Positions 1-8,135 of a DNA stretch of 46,116 bases are shown here, piece after piece (positions within the stretch are counted from its first letter, which is position 1; every line of letters begins with the position of its first letter). A program made the position numbers and the translations under genes. The stretch spans positions 1-46,116 of the forward strand of contig CANHDJ010000026.1 in assembly GCA_947459425.1 (NCBI GenBank). Reading direction: 5' to 3'. The notes below the pieces were generated by a model. That model saw only the letters and a list, made by a program, of their open reading frames with translations. It made no database searches and had not been told where the DNA came from. Source of the stretch: Ignavibacteria bacterium (lineage in GTDB: Bacteria > Bacteroidota > Ignavibacteria > Kapaibacteriales > UBA4661).

Positions 1-1
1 G

Positions 2-124
2 GCACTCAAAGGCAAACGCTTTGAAACGACCGAAGAATTGATCAATGCTTTGGAAGCCGCCACTGCGTACTGGAACAAATACAAAAAGCCTTACCAGTTG
101 AAGAAATTAAAAATAACTCTTTGA
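2..124 (+). CDS. 3' end of a probable IS630-like (DDE_3) transposase, partial at window edge
   Basis: Forty codons are open from the window edge to a TGA at 122-124. The peptide begins ALKGKRFETTEELINAL and ends in a basic tail with WNKYKKPYQ. This resembles the extreme C-terminus of IS630/Tc1-type transposases, where a 'K/R-G-x-F-x-(S/T)-x-E-x-L' segment is followed by an aromatic 'YN/WNK..KPFxWK' tail after the last catalytic Glu. The catalytic residues lie outside the window, so the family call rests on tail similarity alone. It ends 75 bp before the first cyclase gene, which itself looks 5'-truncated, consistent with an insertion that removed that gene's start. It could instead be the end of an unrelated intact gene. 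Confidence 0.4.
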   Translation, partial: ALKGKRFETTEELINALEAATAYWNKYKKPYQLKKLKITL

Positions 125-199
125 TTTAATACCAAATTGAGTTAATCATTGTGCATAACATTGGGCTGAAGCGCCTTGTTTACTCAATTATCATGCACA

Positions 200-1837
200 A
201 TGCTCGACTTAAATTGGTATAAGAACCATGTACTAAAGATTGCAGAAGAAACCAAGGATAAAAAGGCTTTGGCAAGTATTCAAAACTTTCTTGGGATGCT
301 GTATCTGGGGCAAGGAAAATATAAAGATGCCATAGAGTGTTACCGCAAGAGTCTACATTTTGCACAAGAAATTGACGATAAAAAATTCATCTTTTATTCT
401 CACACAAACATCGGTGAAACATATTTACGACAAGAGCAATATAAATCGTCGCTAGAGAGTTTTTTTTATGCCCTCCGATTACAAGATAAATTTAATGACA
501 ACGTGGCTCTTGCCAATCTTTACTATCTTATGGGTACGGTATATTCACGACTAAGCCAATATACATTAGCCGAAAAGTATTGCCTACGGGCACTTGAGTT
601 AGCAGAAAAAGCCGGCGCAGTTCGAGAAGAAACTGGGGCATTTACGACACTTTCAATGATATACGCTGCTCAAGGCAAATACTCTCAAGCCATTACCACC
701 GCCCTTCGTGCACTAGCACTAGCAGACTCAATCAAGCTGGGAAGTGGTTTAGTGGGAGAAAAAGGAGATGCCCTCAAAACATTGGTTTCTGTCTATGATA
801 CACTGGGAAATCATCAAAAAGCATTTGCATATTACAAGCAGTATATCGCTATTCGGGACTCATTACAAAATGGAGATATTATTCTCGCAACCAATAGATT
901 GAAAGAACAATACGAAAACGAGAAAAAAGCAAAGCTGCTGCAAGCAGAACAAGAACGAGCGGAATTGCTGAGAGCATTTTTCTTTGTTGGATTTGCTATG
1001 GTCGTTCTTGTCGCTTTAGTTTTGGGTCGGCTCTATCAACAAAAGAAAAAAGCAAATGACGAAATTCTCCGCCAGCAACGGATTCTGGAAGACCAAGCCT
1101 ATGAAATAGAACTTACTAACGCCGCGCTGAAACAGGCACATGAACAATCTGAATCTCTTCTCCTCAACATCCTCCCCGCCCCGATTGCGCACCGCTTGAA
1201 ATCGGGCGAACGCGCCATTGCAGATAAATTTGATTCCGTCACCGTTCTCTTTGCCGATATTGTCGGCTTCACCAAACTCTCTGTCAGTACCTCGCCCGAA
1301 GAACTCGTGCAGGGCTTGAATACTATCTTTGGACGCTTTGATGAATTGGCAATACAATACGGCTTAGAGAAAATCAAGACTATCGGCGATGCCTACATGA
1401 TAGCCGGTGGTCTGCCGGAGCGCTCCCAAGACCACACAGAGCGCGTAGCTCGCTTTGCACTTGCTATGCAGCACGTGATGAACAGCCCCGCAGCAACAAG
1501 TAACCTTGGCGGGCGTGTGCAGGTACGCATCGGCATTCATACGGGCGAGGCAGTAGCGGGCGTTATCGGCACAAGCAAGTTTTCTTACGACCTTTGGGGC
1601 GACACCGTGAACACCGCAAGCCGCATGGAATCGCACGGCGAGGCGGGTAAGATTCATGTTTCGGAAGAGGTTTATCGGGCGTTAGGAGGTCATTCGTCAT
1701 TAGACGCTGGTCATTCGTCTAATGACAACGCCAATGCACCAACGACCAGTGGCTTCCTCTTCGAGGAGCGCGGAGAAATGGAGGTCAAGGGAAAAGGGCT
1801 GATGCGGACGTGGTTTTTGACAAATGAAACTGTGTAG
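200..1837 (+). CDS. TPR - transmembrane - class III adenylate cyclase, N-terminus apparently truncated
   Basis: Predicted membrane-bound enzyme converting ATP to cAMP. With the ATG at 200 it has 545 residues: TPR-like helical repeats about 10-235, one transmembrane helix about 258-277, a coiled coil 280-315, the SLLLNILP transducer motif, and a cyclase homology domain about 345-540. Catalytic residues are visible: metal Asp353 (FADIVGF) and Asp397 (IGDAYM), adenine-selecting Lys393 and Asp464, and transition-state Asn471 and Arg475. Lys/Asp rather than Glu/Cys means adenylate, not guanylate, cyclase. A TTG at 176 would add eight residues. Unlike the TPR-kinase paralogs at 11830, 14019 and 29117, it has no signal peptide, so the TPRs may not reach the periplasm. 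About 22 residues at 495-518 are encoded by a heptamer-type repeat (see 1688-1752). The transposase-like fragment just upstream suggests loss of the original start. Confidence 0.85.
   Translation: MLDLNWYKNHVLKIAEETKDKKALASIQNFLGMLYLGQGKYKDAIECYRKSLHFAQEIDDKKFIFYSHTNIGETYLRQEQYKSSLESFFYALRLQDKFNDNVALANLYYLMGTVYSRLSQYTLAEKYCLRALELAEKAGAVREETGAFTTLSMIYAAQGKYSQAITTALRALALADSIKLGSGLVGEKGDALKTLVSVYDTLGNHQKAFAYYKQYIAIRDSLQNGDIILATNRLKEQYENEKKAKLLQAEQERAELLRAFFFVGFAMVVLVALVLGRLYQQKKKANDEILRQQRILEDQAYEIELTNAALKQAHEQSESLLLNILPAPIAHRLKSGERAIADKFDSVTVLFADIVGFTKLSVSTSPEELVQGLNTIFGRFDELAIQYGLEKIKTIGDAYMIAGGLPERSQDHTERVARFALAMQHVMNSPAATSNLGGRVQVRIGIHTGEAVAGVIGTSKFSYDLWGDTVNTASRMESHGEAGKIHVSEEVYRALGGHSSLDAGHSSNDNANAPTTSGFLFEERGEMEVKGKGLMRTWFLTNETV
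1688..1752 (+). repeat. Heptamer-type repeat inserted in frame in the cyclase gene
   Basis: Contains GGTCATTCGTCATTAGACG, a ten-base inverted repeat (TCATTAGACG at 1697-1706 and CGTCTAATGA at 1716-1725), and AACGCCAATGCACCAACGACC. The last part matches the ACCAATG/CATTGGT repeats at 11600-11728, 13886-13906 and 45918-45944. It encodes roughly GHSSLDAGHSSNDNANAP and replaces the two or three residues found at this loop in the cyclases at 1973, 4767 and 6452. No stop codon or frameshift results. Confidence 0.75.
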
Positions 1838-1972
1838 GTGGTGGTCGAGGAGTGTACAAACCGTTTACCCATTTTTTCGACCGCTTACGGAATACCATTT
1901 CCCCTTCTTGAAAAACAATACTAAATTCGCTCATATTCTGTTTATATCACACCTCATGAGTAGAACATCGTT

Positions 1973-4159
1973 ATGATGCCCAAGCGTATTTCCTTTCTTT
2001 GTACAGTTCTTGTTATCTTGACCTTGCAATATGTTCACAGCGAACAATGGCAAGGGCTTGCCCTTCAAGCGGCGGATCTGCCTTCTTCCTCAAGCACTCA
2101 GCGCCCCTCCAATATTTTAGAGCTTTCCGCAAAGCAAGGAACGTACAACGCAAGTTCATATCTCGAAATTCTGGAAGACCCAACATCAAGACTCACCTTT
2201 GCCGATATTTGCTCAGGGAAGTATGACACCGCATTCAAAAAGTTTACCTCGCCGGGAGACCCAAGTTTTGGATTTACCTCGTCAGTATTTTGGGCACGTT
2301 TCCACATTCGTTTACCAGAGTATGGCAGCAGTACCAAGCCAGAATGGTTCTTATCCAATGAATACCCGCTTGTCGATAATATTCAACTCTATACGCCTGT
2401 TTTCAGTAATGATGCGCCTGTGCAATATGATATGCAACAATCTGGCGACGCATTTCCCTTTTCCATGCGGGCGGTAGAGTATAGGATGCCCAATTTTCGT
2501 CTGCCGGAAATGTACAGCCGTGATTCTGTGTGCGTGTGTTATGTACGATTGCAAACTCAAAGTTCTATGACATTTCCTCTGGTCATTCGTTCCGGTTCGG
2601 CAATGAATAGCCACATTAGTCACGAACAGTTTTTGCTTGGCATTTTTTATGGCATACTGCTCATTATGTTCTGCTATAATTTGTTGATGTATTTATCCTT
2701 GGGTGATGCCAGTTTTGGATACTATGTCCTCTATCTCGCAATCTATGGTACATTCCTCCTTATTTGGAATGGGTTGGATTTTCAATACCTTTGGTCGGAT
2801 TCTCCGTCGTGGCATAATCGTTCTTTACCAGTGATGACGGCATTATCGGCGGCTTCTGTGGCACGGTTTGCACAATCCTATTTGAATTCATCACAATACA
2901 CACCACGTTTGCATAGAGCATTAGACGTTCTGCAAGTGTATTGCCTTCTTGCTGTCGGATTAGCGTTTGTTTTTGACTACACCGTCGCAAGCAAAATCGT
3001 CTATGTTGCGATTCTGACGGGAGTTCCTGTTGCAATTGCAATGGCAATTATCGGTATTTGGAAGGGGTATCGCCCGGCACGATACTTTTTTGTTGCATGG
3101 GTCATTTTGCTCTCATCAATTTCAATGGGCGTTCTGCGAGCGTTTAGTCTTCTGCCAAGTGGTTTGCTCACCATGCACGGTATTCAAGTGGGGTCGGCAA
3201 TTGAAGTGCTGTTGTTGTCGTTAGGGCTTGCTGACCGCATTAATATTATCCGACAAGAAAAAAAGCAAGCACAAGAAGAGATGATAGAAATGCTCCGAAA
3301 TTCAGAGCAGGAATTAGAGCAGAAAGTTCAACAACGCACGACAGAACTCAGCGATGCAAACGAGGAAATTCAGCGCCAAATTGACGTTCTTGCCGAACAA
3401 GCCCGCGAAATTGAGCTAACAAATACGATGCTCCAAGAGAAAAATGTCATTATTGAACAAGACCGTACCTCTCTTGCGCGCGAGCGAGAGCGTTCCGAAC
3501 GATTACTTCTCAGCGTTTTACCCGCTCCCATAGCCGAGCGCATGAAAGCAGGAGAAACACGAATTGCGGAACATTTTTCGGATGTCACGGTGCTGTTTGC
3601 CGACGTTGTTGGTTTCACGAAACTCTCTTCACACGTTAATCCACGCGAGCTTGTTGAATTGCTGGATGCTGTTTTTACGGCGCTGGACGCACTTGCGGCA
3701 AAGCACGGTCTGGAGAAAATTAAAACCATCGGTGATGCGTACATGGTTGTTTGTGGTGTTCCTGTGCCGATGGAAGACCATTGTGAGCGGGTTGCACGGT
3801 TTGCGGCAGAAATGCAGGGAGTAATTGATGAAGTTCGCTCACGGTGGGCTGTGGAAGGAAAAGAATTGGGAACGCACGCGATTACTATGCGAGTCGGCAT
3901 CCATATCGGCGAAGTTATTGCGGGAATTATTGGATCACAAAAATTCACCTACGACCTCTGGGGCGACACCGTGAACACGGCAAGCCGCATGGAATCCCAC
4001 GGCGAGCCGGGAAAGATTCATGTTTCGGAAGAAGTGTTTGAGACGTTGAAGGAGAAGTTTGTGTTCGAGGAGCGCGGGGAGATTGAAGTCAAGGGCAAAG
4101 GCGCTATGCGGACGTGGTTTTTGACGGATGCTAAACAAACTGCTCCGCAAGCCGTGTGA
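1973..4159 (+). CDS. 7TMR-DISM receptor adenylate cyclase
   Basis: 728-residue membrane receptor fused to a class III cyclase. Residues 1-23 are a signal peptide. Residues about 50-205 form a periplasmic beta-rich module like 7TMR-DISMED2 (SSVFWARFHI and FLSNEYPLVDNIQLY fit that family). Seven hydrophobic helices span about 219-420, a coiled coil follows at 425-510, and the catalytic domain covers about 537-715. Active-site residues are present: Asp544 and Asp588 (metal), Lys584 and Asp661 (adenine), Asn668 and Arg672 (transition state). The family senses extracellular ligands, often carbohydrate-like; the ligand here is unknown. Tandem ATGs at 1973 and 1976 leave the start ambiguous by one codon. 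It lies 135 bp after the previous cyclase, and its last 29 bp overlap the end of a minus-strand pseudogene. Confidence 0.9.
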   Translation: MMPKRISFLCTVLVILTLQYVHSEQWQGLALQAADLPSSSSTQRPSNILELSAKQGTYNASSYLEILEDPTSRLTFADICSGKYDTAFKKFTSPGDPSFGFTSSVFWARFHIRLPEYGSSTKPEWFLSNEYPLVDNIQLYTPVFSNDAPVQYDMQQSGDAFPFSMRAVEYRMPNFRLPEMYSRDSVCVCYVRLQTQSSMTFPLVIRSGSAMNSHISHEQFLLGIFYGILLIMFCYNLLMYLSLGDASFGYYVLYLAIYGTFLLIWNGLDFQYLWSDSPSWHNRSLPVMTALSAASVARFAQSYLNSSQYTPRLHRALDVLQVYCLLAVGLAFVFDYTVASKIVYVAILTGVPVAIAMAIIGIWKGYRPARYFFVAWVILLSSISMGVLRAFSLLPSGLLTMHGIQVGSAIEVLLLSLGLADRINIIRQEKKQAQEEMIEMLRNSEQELEQKVQQRTTELSDANEEIQRQIDVLAEQAREIELTNTMLQEKNVIIEQDRTSLARERERSERLLLSVLPAPIAERMKAGETRIAEHFSDVTVLFADVVGFTKLSSHVNPRELVELLDAVFTALDALAAKHGLEKIKTIGDAYMVVCGVPVPMEDHCERVARFAAEMQGVIDEVRSRWAVEGKELGTHAITMRVGIHIGEVIAGIIGSQKFTYDLWGDTVNTASRMESHGEPGKIHVSEEVFETLKEKFVFEERGEIEVKGKGAMRTWFLTDAKQTAPQAV

Positions 4160-4610
4160 TGATTGCTTTTGCTTCTCGAAGTGCAGCGAAAATTTCTAAC
4201 ATATCATCCTTATCCGATGCCTAATATTCATCACTTTCCGCATAAATACTGCCTTCCAAGACCACAAAAAACCAATTTCTACCAACAACATAGCATCCGT
4301 ACAACGGATATTCGATGCCATTAAGCGCACGTGCGGCAAGCATTTCGACCAGTAATTGTGCGCGTGGATCGCTTTCTGATGCGCGTTCTTTGGTTCTAAA
4401 TGATTTTAGTTGGAAAAATTTGTCATGCTGGGGCGCAGGTCGGCATCCATCGGAGTCTCATAAAATCGTGCTTTTCGATATGGATACCGACCTGCGCCCC
4501 AGCATGACGGAGTGATGTTTTACCAGCCAATTGGATGTATTTTCCAACTGAAATCATTTAGAACCTGTACGCTCTACGTCGTCTATATCCCACTCATCAA
4601 AGGTTTTCAT
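4131..4610 (-). pseudogene. Decayed conserved hypothetical protein gene interrupted by a MITE-like element
   Basis: On the minus strand an ATG at 4610 starts MKTFDEWDIDDVERT (4610-4566). From memory this matches the N-terminus of a Bacteroidota hypothetical family. The reading then runs into the inverted-repeat element at 4392-4565. Beyond it the C-terminal part resumes (4391 down to 4131) with SDPRAQLLVEMLAARALNG and GCYVVGRNWFFVVLEG, typical of the same family's C-terminus. An in-frame TAG at 4223-4221 interrupts the tail before the final stop at 4133-4131. The middle of the protein is missing, so the insertion was accompanied by a large internal deletion. The family assignment is from memory of its conserved ends; no function is known. 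Confidence 0.7.
4392..4565. mobile_element. MITE-like nested inverted-repeat element, 174 bp
   Basis: Outer arms are 4392-4417 (GGTTCTAAATGATTTTAGTT...) and its reverse complement at 4540-4565, 26 bp with one mismatch. Inner arms are 4422-4451 (GTCATGCTGGGGCGCAGGTC...) and 4480-4508, about 29 bp with one mismatch. No coding capacity is seen. It sits exactly between the N- and C-terminal remnants of the minus-strand pseudogene. No target-site duplication is visible, which fits the internal deletion of the host gene. The GC-rich inner palindrome could also be a second repeat nested within the first. Confidence 0.75.
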
Positions 4611-4766
4611 TGGTTTTGTTGGGTCAAAAATGGTATTTTATTTGTCCTTCAATGGTCAACATTGTTGTACAAATCTACAAAGACTTTAGGCGCTATAAAA
4701 ATCATTGCGGCAATGAGGTTTTTTCACACACGAGAAAATCGCCAACATTCCATCAGGATTCCACCC

Positions 4767-6302
4767 ATGAGCAATGCTCCCTCTCCCACGAATACATCCA
4801 GCATCTACGCCGTTTCCGAAAAACAGCAAGCCGAAATTGCCCGCCTGAAATGGGTGAAAAACATAGATATTGCACCCGTCCCGGAGCAGCATCGGTATGA
4901 ATTTGTGAACACGATGGTCAAACAGAATTTTGAACGCATGGTAATTGCCTCAAAGTTTGGTTCTATGGTCATTGCAGCGCTCATTATTGCGGTGGATGTG
5001 TTGAATCTGCCGGATTTACCGCAAGAATCGCGCTCGTTTGCATTGTACACACACATTGCCCTTTTTTTTACCTTGACCTGCGGATATGCAGCAGGAATAC
5101 GGCTGAATATCAATAATCCGAACATATCTCTTGCAGCATTTTTTGTGTGGGGAAATTTTTTTCGTGGTTCCTACACAGTCGCTGCATATCTGATGTTCTA
5201 CAACATGGGCGCTTCGTTGGACAATATTTCCGGTGCGTATGCAGTTTTTGTCGGTCTTATTTCTGCGGGATTGTATGCCAATAAGAGTTACACCATTATC
5301 CTCGGTCTTGTTAATGCTGCTGTCTATACGGGTATTGTCTTGGCAACAAGCCAATCTTTGCGCACAACAAGCAACGAGCTTTTTTGCGGCTATGCAGTTT
5401 TGGCGATAGCCGTATTTTCTGCGAATCTTCTTTTTCAGGGCTTTCGCCAAGAATTTGCAATGACCAAACAAATGCAAGACGAGCGCAATAAAGCAGAAGA
5501 ACTTAATACACAACTTGTCGGTGCAAATGAGGAAGTAAGCCGCCAAATGGAACTTTTGAGCGAGCAGGCACGCGAAATCGAAATCTCCAATACCGCACTG
5601 CAAGAAAAAACAATCGAATTAGAACAAGAACGCAGTACACTGGAAAACCTCAATTCTGCGCTCAATATCGAACAACATAAATCCGAAGAACTGTTGCACA
5701 ATATCCTTCCCCGCGCCATTGCACACCGCTTAAAATCCGGCGAGGAAAACATTGCCAATCACTTCGAGAATGTCACAGTCTTGTTCGCCGATATTGTTGG
5801 CTTTACCCAGCTTTCGGCAAGCCGTCCGGCGTGGGATGTCGTTAGCCTCCTGAACCGCGTGTTTTCTGCCTTCGATATTTTTTCCGAACAGTACAACTTG
5901 GAAAAAATCAAGACCATCGGCGATGCCTACATGATTGTCGGTGGTTTGCCCGAAGCACGTGACGACCATGCCGAGGCAGTTGCGCGAATGGCGCTTGAAA
6001 TGTTGGCAACGGTGGAACTTCTGAGCAAAACGCTGGATGCGCCGATTGCTCTCAGAATTGGTATTCATTCGGGAGCAGTCGTGGCGGGCGTTATCGGCAA
6101 AAAGAAATTCGCCTACGACCTTTGGGGCGACACCGTGAACACCGCAAGCCGCATGGAATCGCACGGCGAGGCGGGTAAAATTCACGTTTCTGAAGACGTT
6201 TATGCCCTTTTGCAGGAGAAATTTCTCTTTGAGAAGCGCGAGAAAATTGAGGTAAAAGGCAAAGGCATGATGCAGACGTGGTTTCTTGTCAGAGCGAAGT
6301 AA
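4767..6302 (+). CDS. Six-TM-sensor class III adenylate cyclase (first of a tandem pair)
   Basis: 511 residues from the ATG at 4767. This start aligns with the N-terminus of the tandem paralog at 6452; in-frame upstream codons from 4512 run through the MITE-like element and the pseudogene and look spurious. ATG 4713 remains possible. A conserved N-terminal segment (VPEQHRYEF, NFERM, then DVLNLP) precedes about six transmembrane helices between residues 61 and 225. A coiled coil follows at 230-305, then NILP and the catalytic domain 335-508. Key residues: Asp342, Lys382, Asp386, Asp451, Asn458, Arg462, all as expected for an adenylate cyclase. The membrane part matches no named sensor I can recall; it may be a MASE-like domain. 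The catalytic half is nearly identical at DNA level to that of the next gene. Confidence 0.88.
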   Translation: MSNAPSPTNTSSIYAVSEKQQAEIARLKWVKNIDIAPVPEQHRYEFVNTMVKQNFERMVIASKFGSMVIAALIIAVDVLNLPDLPQESRSFALYTHIALFFTLTCGYAAGIRLNINNPNISLAAFFVWGNFFRGSYTVAAYLMFYNMGASLDNISGAYAVFVGLISAGLYANKSYTIILGLVNAAVYTGIVLATSQSLRTTSNELFCGYAVLAIAVFSANLLFQGFRQEFAMTKQMQDERNKAEELNTQLVGANEEVSRQMELLSEQAREIEISNTALQEKTIELEQERSTLENLNSALNIEQHKSEELLHNILPRAIAHRLKSGEENIANHFENVTVLFADIVGFTQLSASRPAWDVVSLLNRVFSAFDIFSEQYNLEKIKTIGDAYMIVGGLPEARDDHAEAVARMALEMLATVELLSKTLDAPIALRIGIHSGAVVAGVIGKKKFAYDLWGDTVNTASRMESHGEAGKIHVSEDVYALLQEKFLFEKREKIEVKGKGMMQTWFLVRAK

Positions 6303-6451
6303 ACAGAGCGCTTTTAGCCCTTCAGCAAACTCAGGCTGAAAACCTTTTTAACCCTCATACTTAGCCTAACCAAAGCATTACCATAAAACTTTTGGCACGG
6401 AACGTAACTTGCTTGTGAAATAACCCCACCCTTTGAGCCAATTCTTTATTT

Positions 6452-7951
6452 ATGATACAGCGCATTTTTTCTCAAAAAACGGCAGCCGATATTTATACAC
6501 ATTCTCCGAAACAGATTGAGGAGATTCAGAAAACACGATGGACTCACACCGTCAACATATCCCCCGTCCCGGAACAATATCGGTATGAATTTCTAGGCGC
6601 GTTGCTGAAGCAGAATTTTCAGCGCATGGTACAAGGGGCAAAGATTGGGCTATTTATCTTCGGGATAACGATTTTCCTTCTTGATGTCCTCAATCTACCC
6701 ATGACAAAAATGGAGTTACAAGAAGAGACTATACCCCTTCGATATGTCTTGTATGCGATACTCGTCGTTGGCTATGTGGTTGGCACACGCTTACGCCTTA
6801 CCGACCCCAATGCTTCAATAATGGGGTTCTTTATGTGGGCGAATCTTTTTCGTGGTAGTTTTTCTCTTATCGTGTATATCATGTTTTACGATTTAGCCAA
6901 ATCGGGGGATAATATTGCTGGTGCTTTTGGTATTTTTGTTGGTCTTATGAGTATGGGATTATACTCAAATCTGGGGTATATTCTTATTCACACCATAGCC
7001 AATGCAGCAATATTTTTTGGAATAATGATGGCGACAACAACCGATGGGGTCGTCATTTTTGATTCTTTATTCACAGGTTTTTCAATGCTGGCGATTGCCG
7101 GTTTTTCCGCTTCCATTCTCTATAAAAGTTTTTGCCAAGAATTTGCTAATAAAAAACAAACCGAAGAAGAGCAGCAAAAAGCACTCGAACTCAATCAACA
7201 ATTAAGCCTGGCAAACGAGGAAATAAGCCGCCAGATGGAACTTCTCGGCGAACAGTCGCGCTCCATCGAAATAGCAAATACCATGCTTCAAGAACAAAGC
7301 ATCGAAGTAGAGCGGGAGCGCGACCGAGCCACGATGCTCCTCTATAACATTCTGCCGCGCACTATCGCCGACCGCTTGCAATCTGGTGAGGAAAATATTG
7401 CCAATCACTTCGAGAATGTAACAGTCTTGTTCGCCGATATTGTCGGTTTTACCCAGCTTTCGGCAAGCCGCCCAGCATGGGATGTAGTAAGCCTCCTGAA
7501 TCGCATATTTTCTGCCTTCGATATTTTTTCCGAGCAGTACAATTTGGAAAAAATCAAGACCATCGGCGATGCCTACATGATTGTTGGTGGCTTGCCGGAA
7601 CCACGAGACGACCACGCCGAGGCAGTTGCACGAATGGCGCTTGAAATGTTGGCAACGGTGGAACTTCTGAGCAAAACGCTGGATGCACCGATTGCCCTCA
7701 GAATTGGTATTCATTCGGGAGCAGTTGTGGCGGGCGTTATCGGCAAAAAGAAATTCGCCTACGACCTTTGGGGCGACACCGTGAACACCGCAAGCCGCAT
7801 GGAATCGCACGGCGAGGCGGGTAAGATTCATGTTTCGGAAGGAGTCTTTACGGCACTTCAGGGGAAATTTGCGTTTGAAGAGCGTGAGGCAATGGAGATA
7901 AAAGGCAAAGGTGTAATGAGGACATGGTTTTTGATCAATACCAAGGTTTAA
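6452..7951 (+). CDS. Six-TM-sensor class III adenylate cyclase (second of a tandem pair)
   Basis: 499 residues with the same layout as the preceding gene: VPEQYRYEF and NFQRM motifs, six hydrophobic helices about 62-225, coiled coil 232-290, LLYNILP, and cyclase domain 322-495. Catalytic residues are Asp329, Lys369, Asp373, Asp438, Asn445 and Arg449, indicating an active adenylate cyclase. The membrane half has diverged clearly from its neighbour, yet the catalytic half differs at only a few residues (for example NRIF against NRVF, EPRD against EARD) and few synonymous sites. Either duplication was followed by fast sensor divergence, or gene conversion keeps the catalytic ends alike. It starts 149 bp after its twin, with no clear Shine-Dalgarno sequence. 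Confidence 0.9.
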   Translation: MIQRIFSQKTAADIYTHSPKQIEEIQKTRWTHTVNISPVPEQYRYEFLGALLKQNFQRMVQGAKIGLFIFGITIFLLDVLNLPMTKMELQEETIPLRYVLYAILVVGYVVGTRLRLTDPNASIMGFFMWANLFRGSFSLIVYIMFYDLAKSGDNIAGAFGIFVGLMSMGLYSNLGYILIHTIANAAIFFGIMMATTTDGVVIFDSLFTGFSMLAIAGFSASILYKSFCQEFANKKQTEEEQQKALELNQQLSLANEEISRQMELLGEQSRSIEIANTMLQEQSIEVERERDRATMLLYNILPRTIADRLQSGEENIANHFENVTVLFADIVGFTQLSASRPAWDVVSLLNRIFSAFDIFSEQYNLEKIKTIGDAYMIVGGLPEPRDDHAEAVARMALEMLATVELLSKTLDAPIALRIGIHSGAVVAGVIGKKKFAYDLWGDTVNTASRMESHGEAGKIHVSEGVFTALQGKFAFEEREAMEIKGKGVMRTWFLINTKV

Positions 7952-8135
7952 TGCAGCATCGGAAGGATTTCCTCAACAACCATCTTGACTCATTGTAGAA
8001 TAGCAATAATCCGAAAGGCATCAATAGTAATTCATCGTTTCCGGTAAAGAATTGTTGGCAAGGATAGCGTATTTCCTTATGTTGCAAAGAAGTTGAGACC
8101 ATTCACCTATCGGCAACGGTTATTGAGATAATATC

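Noticed and set aside
1016..1657. Minus-strand ORFs opposite the cyclase genes (also at 3370-3948, 5730-6185 and 7202-7831)
   Set aside because: They recur opposite every cyclase domain because the coding strands are similar; the encoded peptides lack any domain pattern.
4315..4515. 66-codon plus-strand ORF
   Set aside because: It is antisense to the pseudogene and crosses the inverted-repeat element; no family resemblance and no translation signal.
4512..4766. Long N-terminal extension of the cyclase at 4767
   Set aside because: The extra codons run through the MITE-like element and the antisense pseudogene, and have no counterpart in the tandem paralog at 6452.
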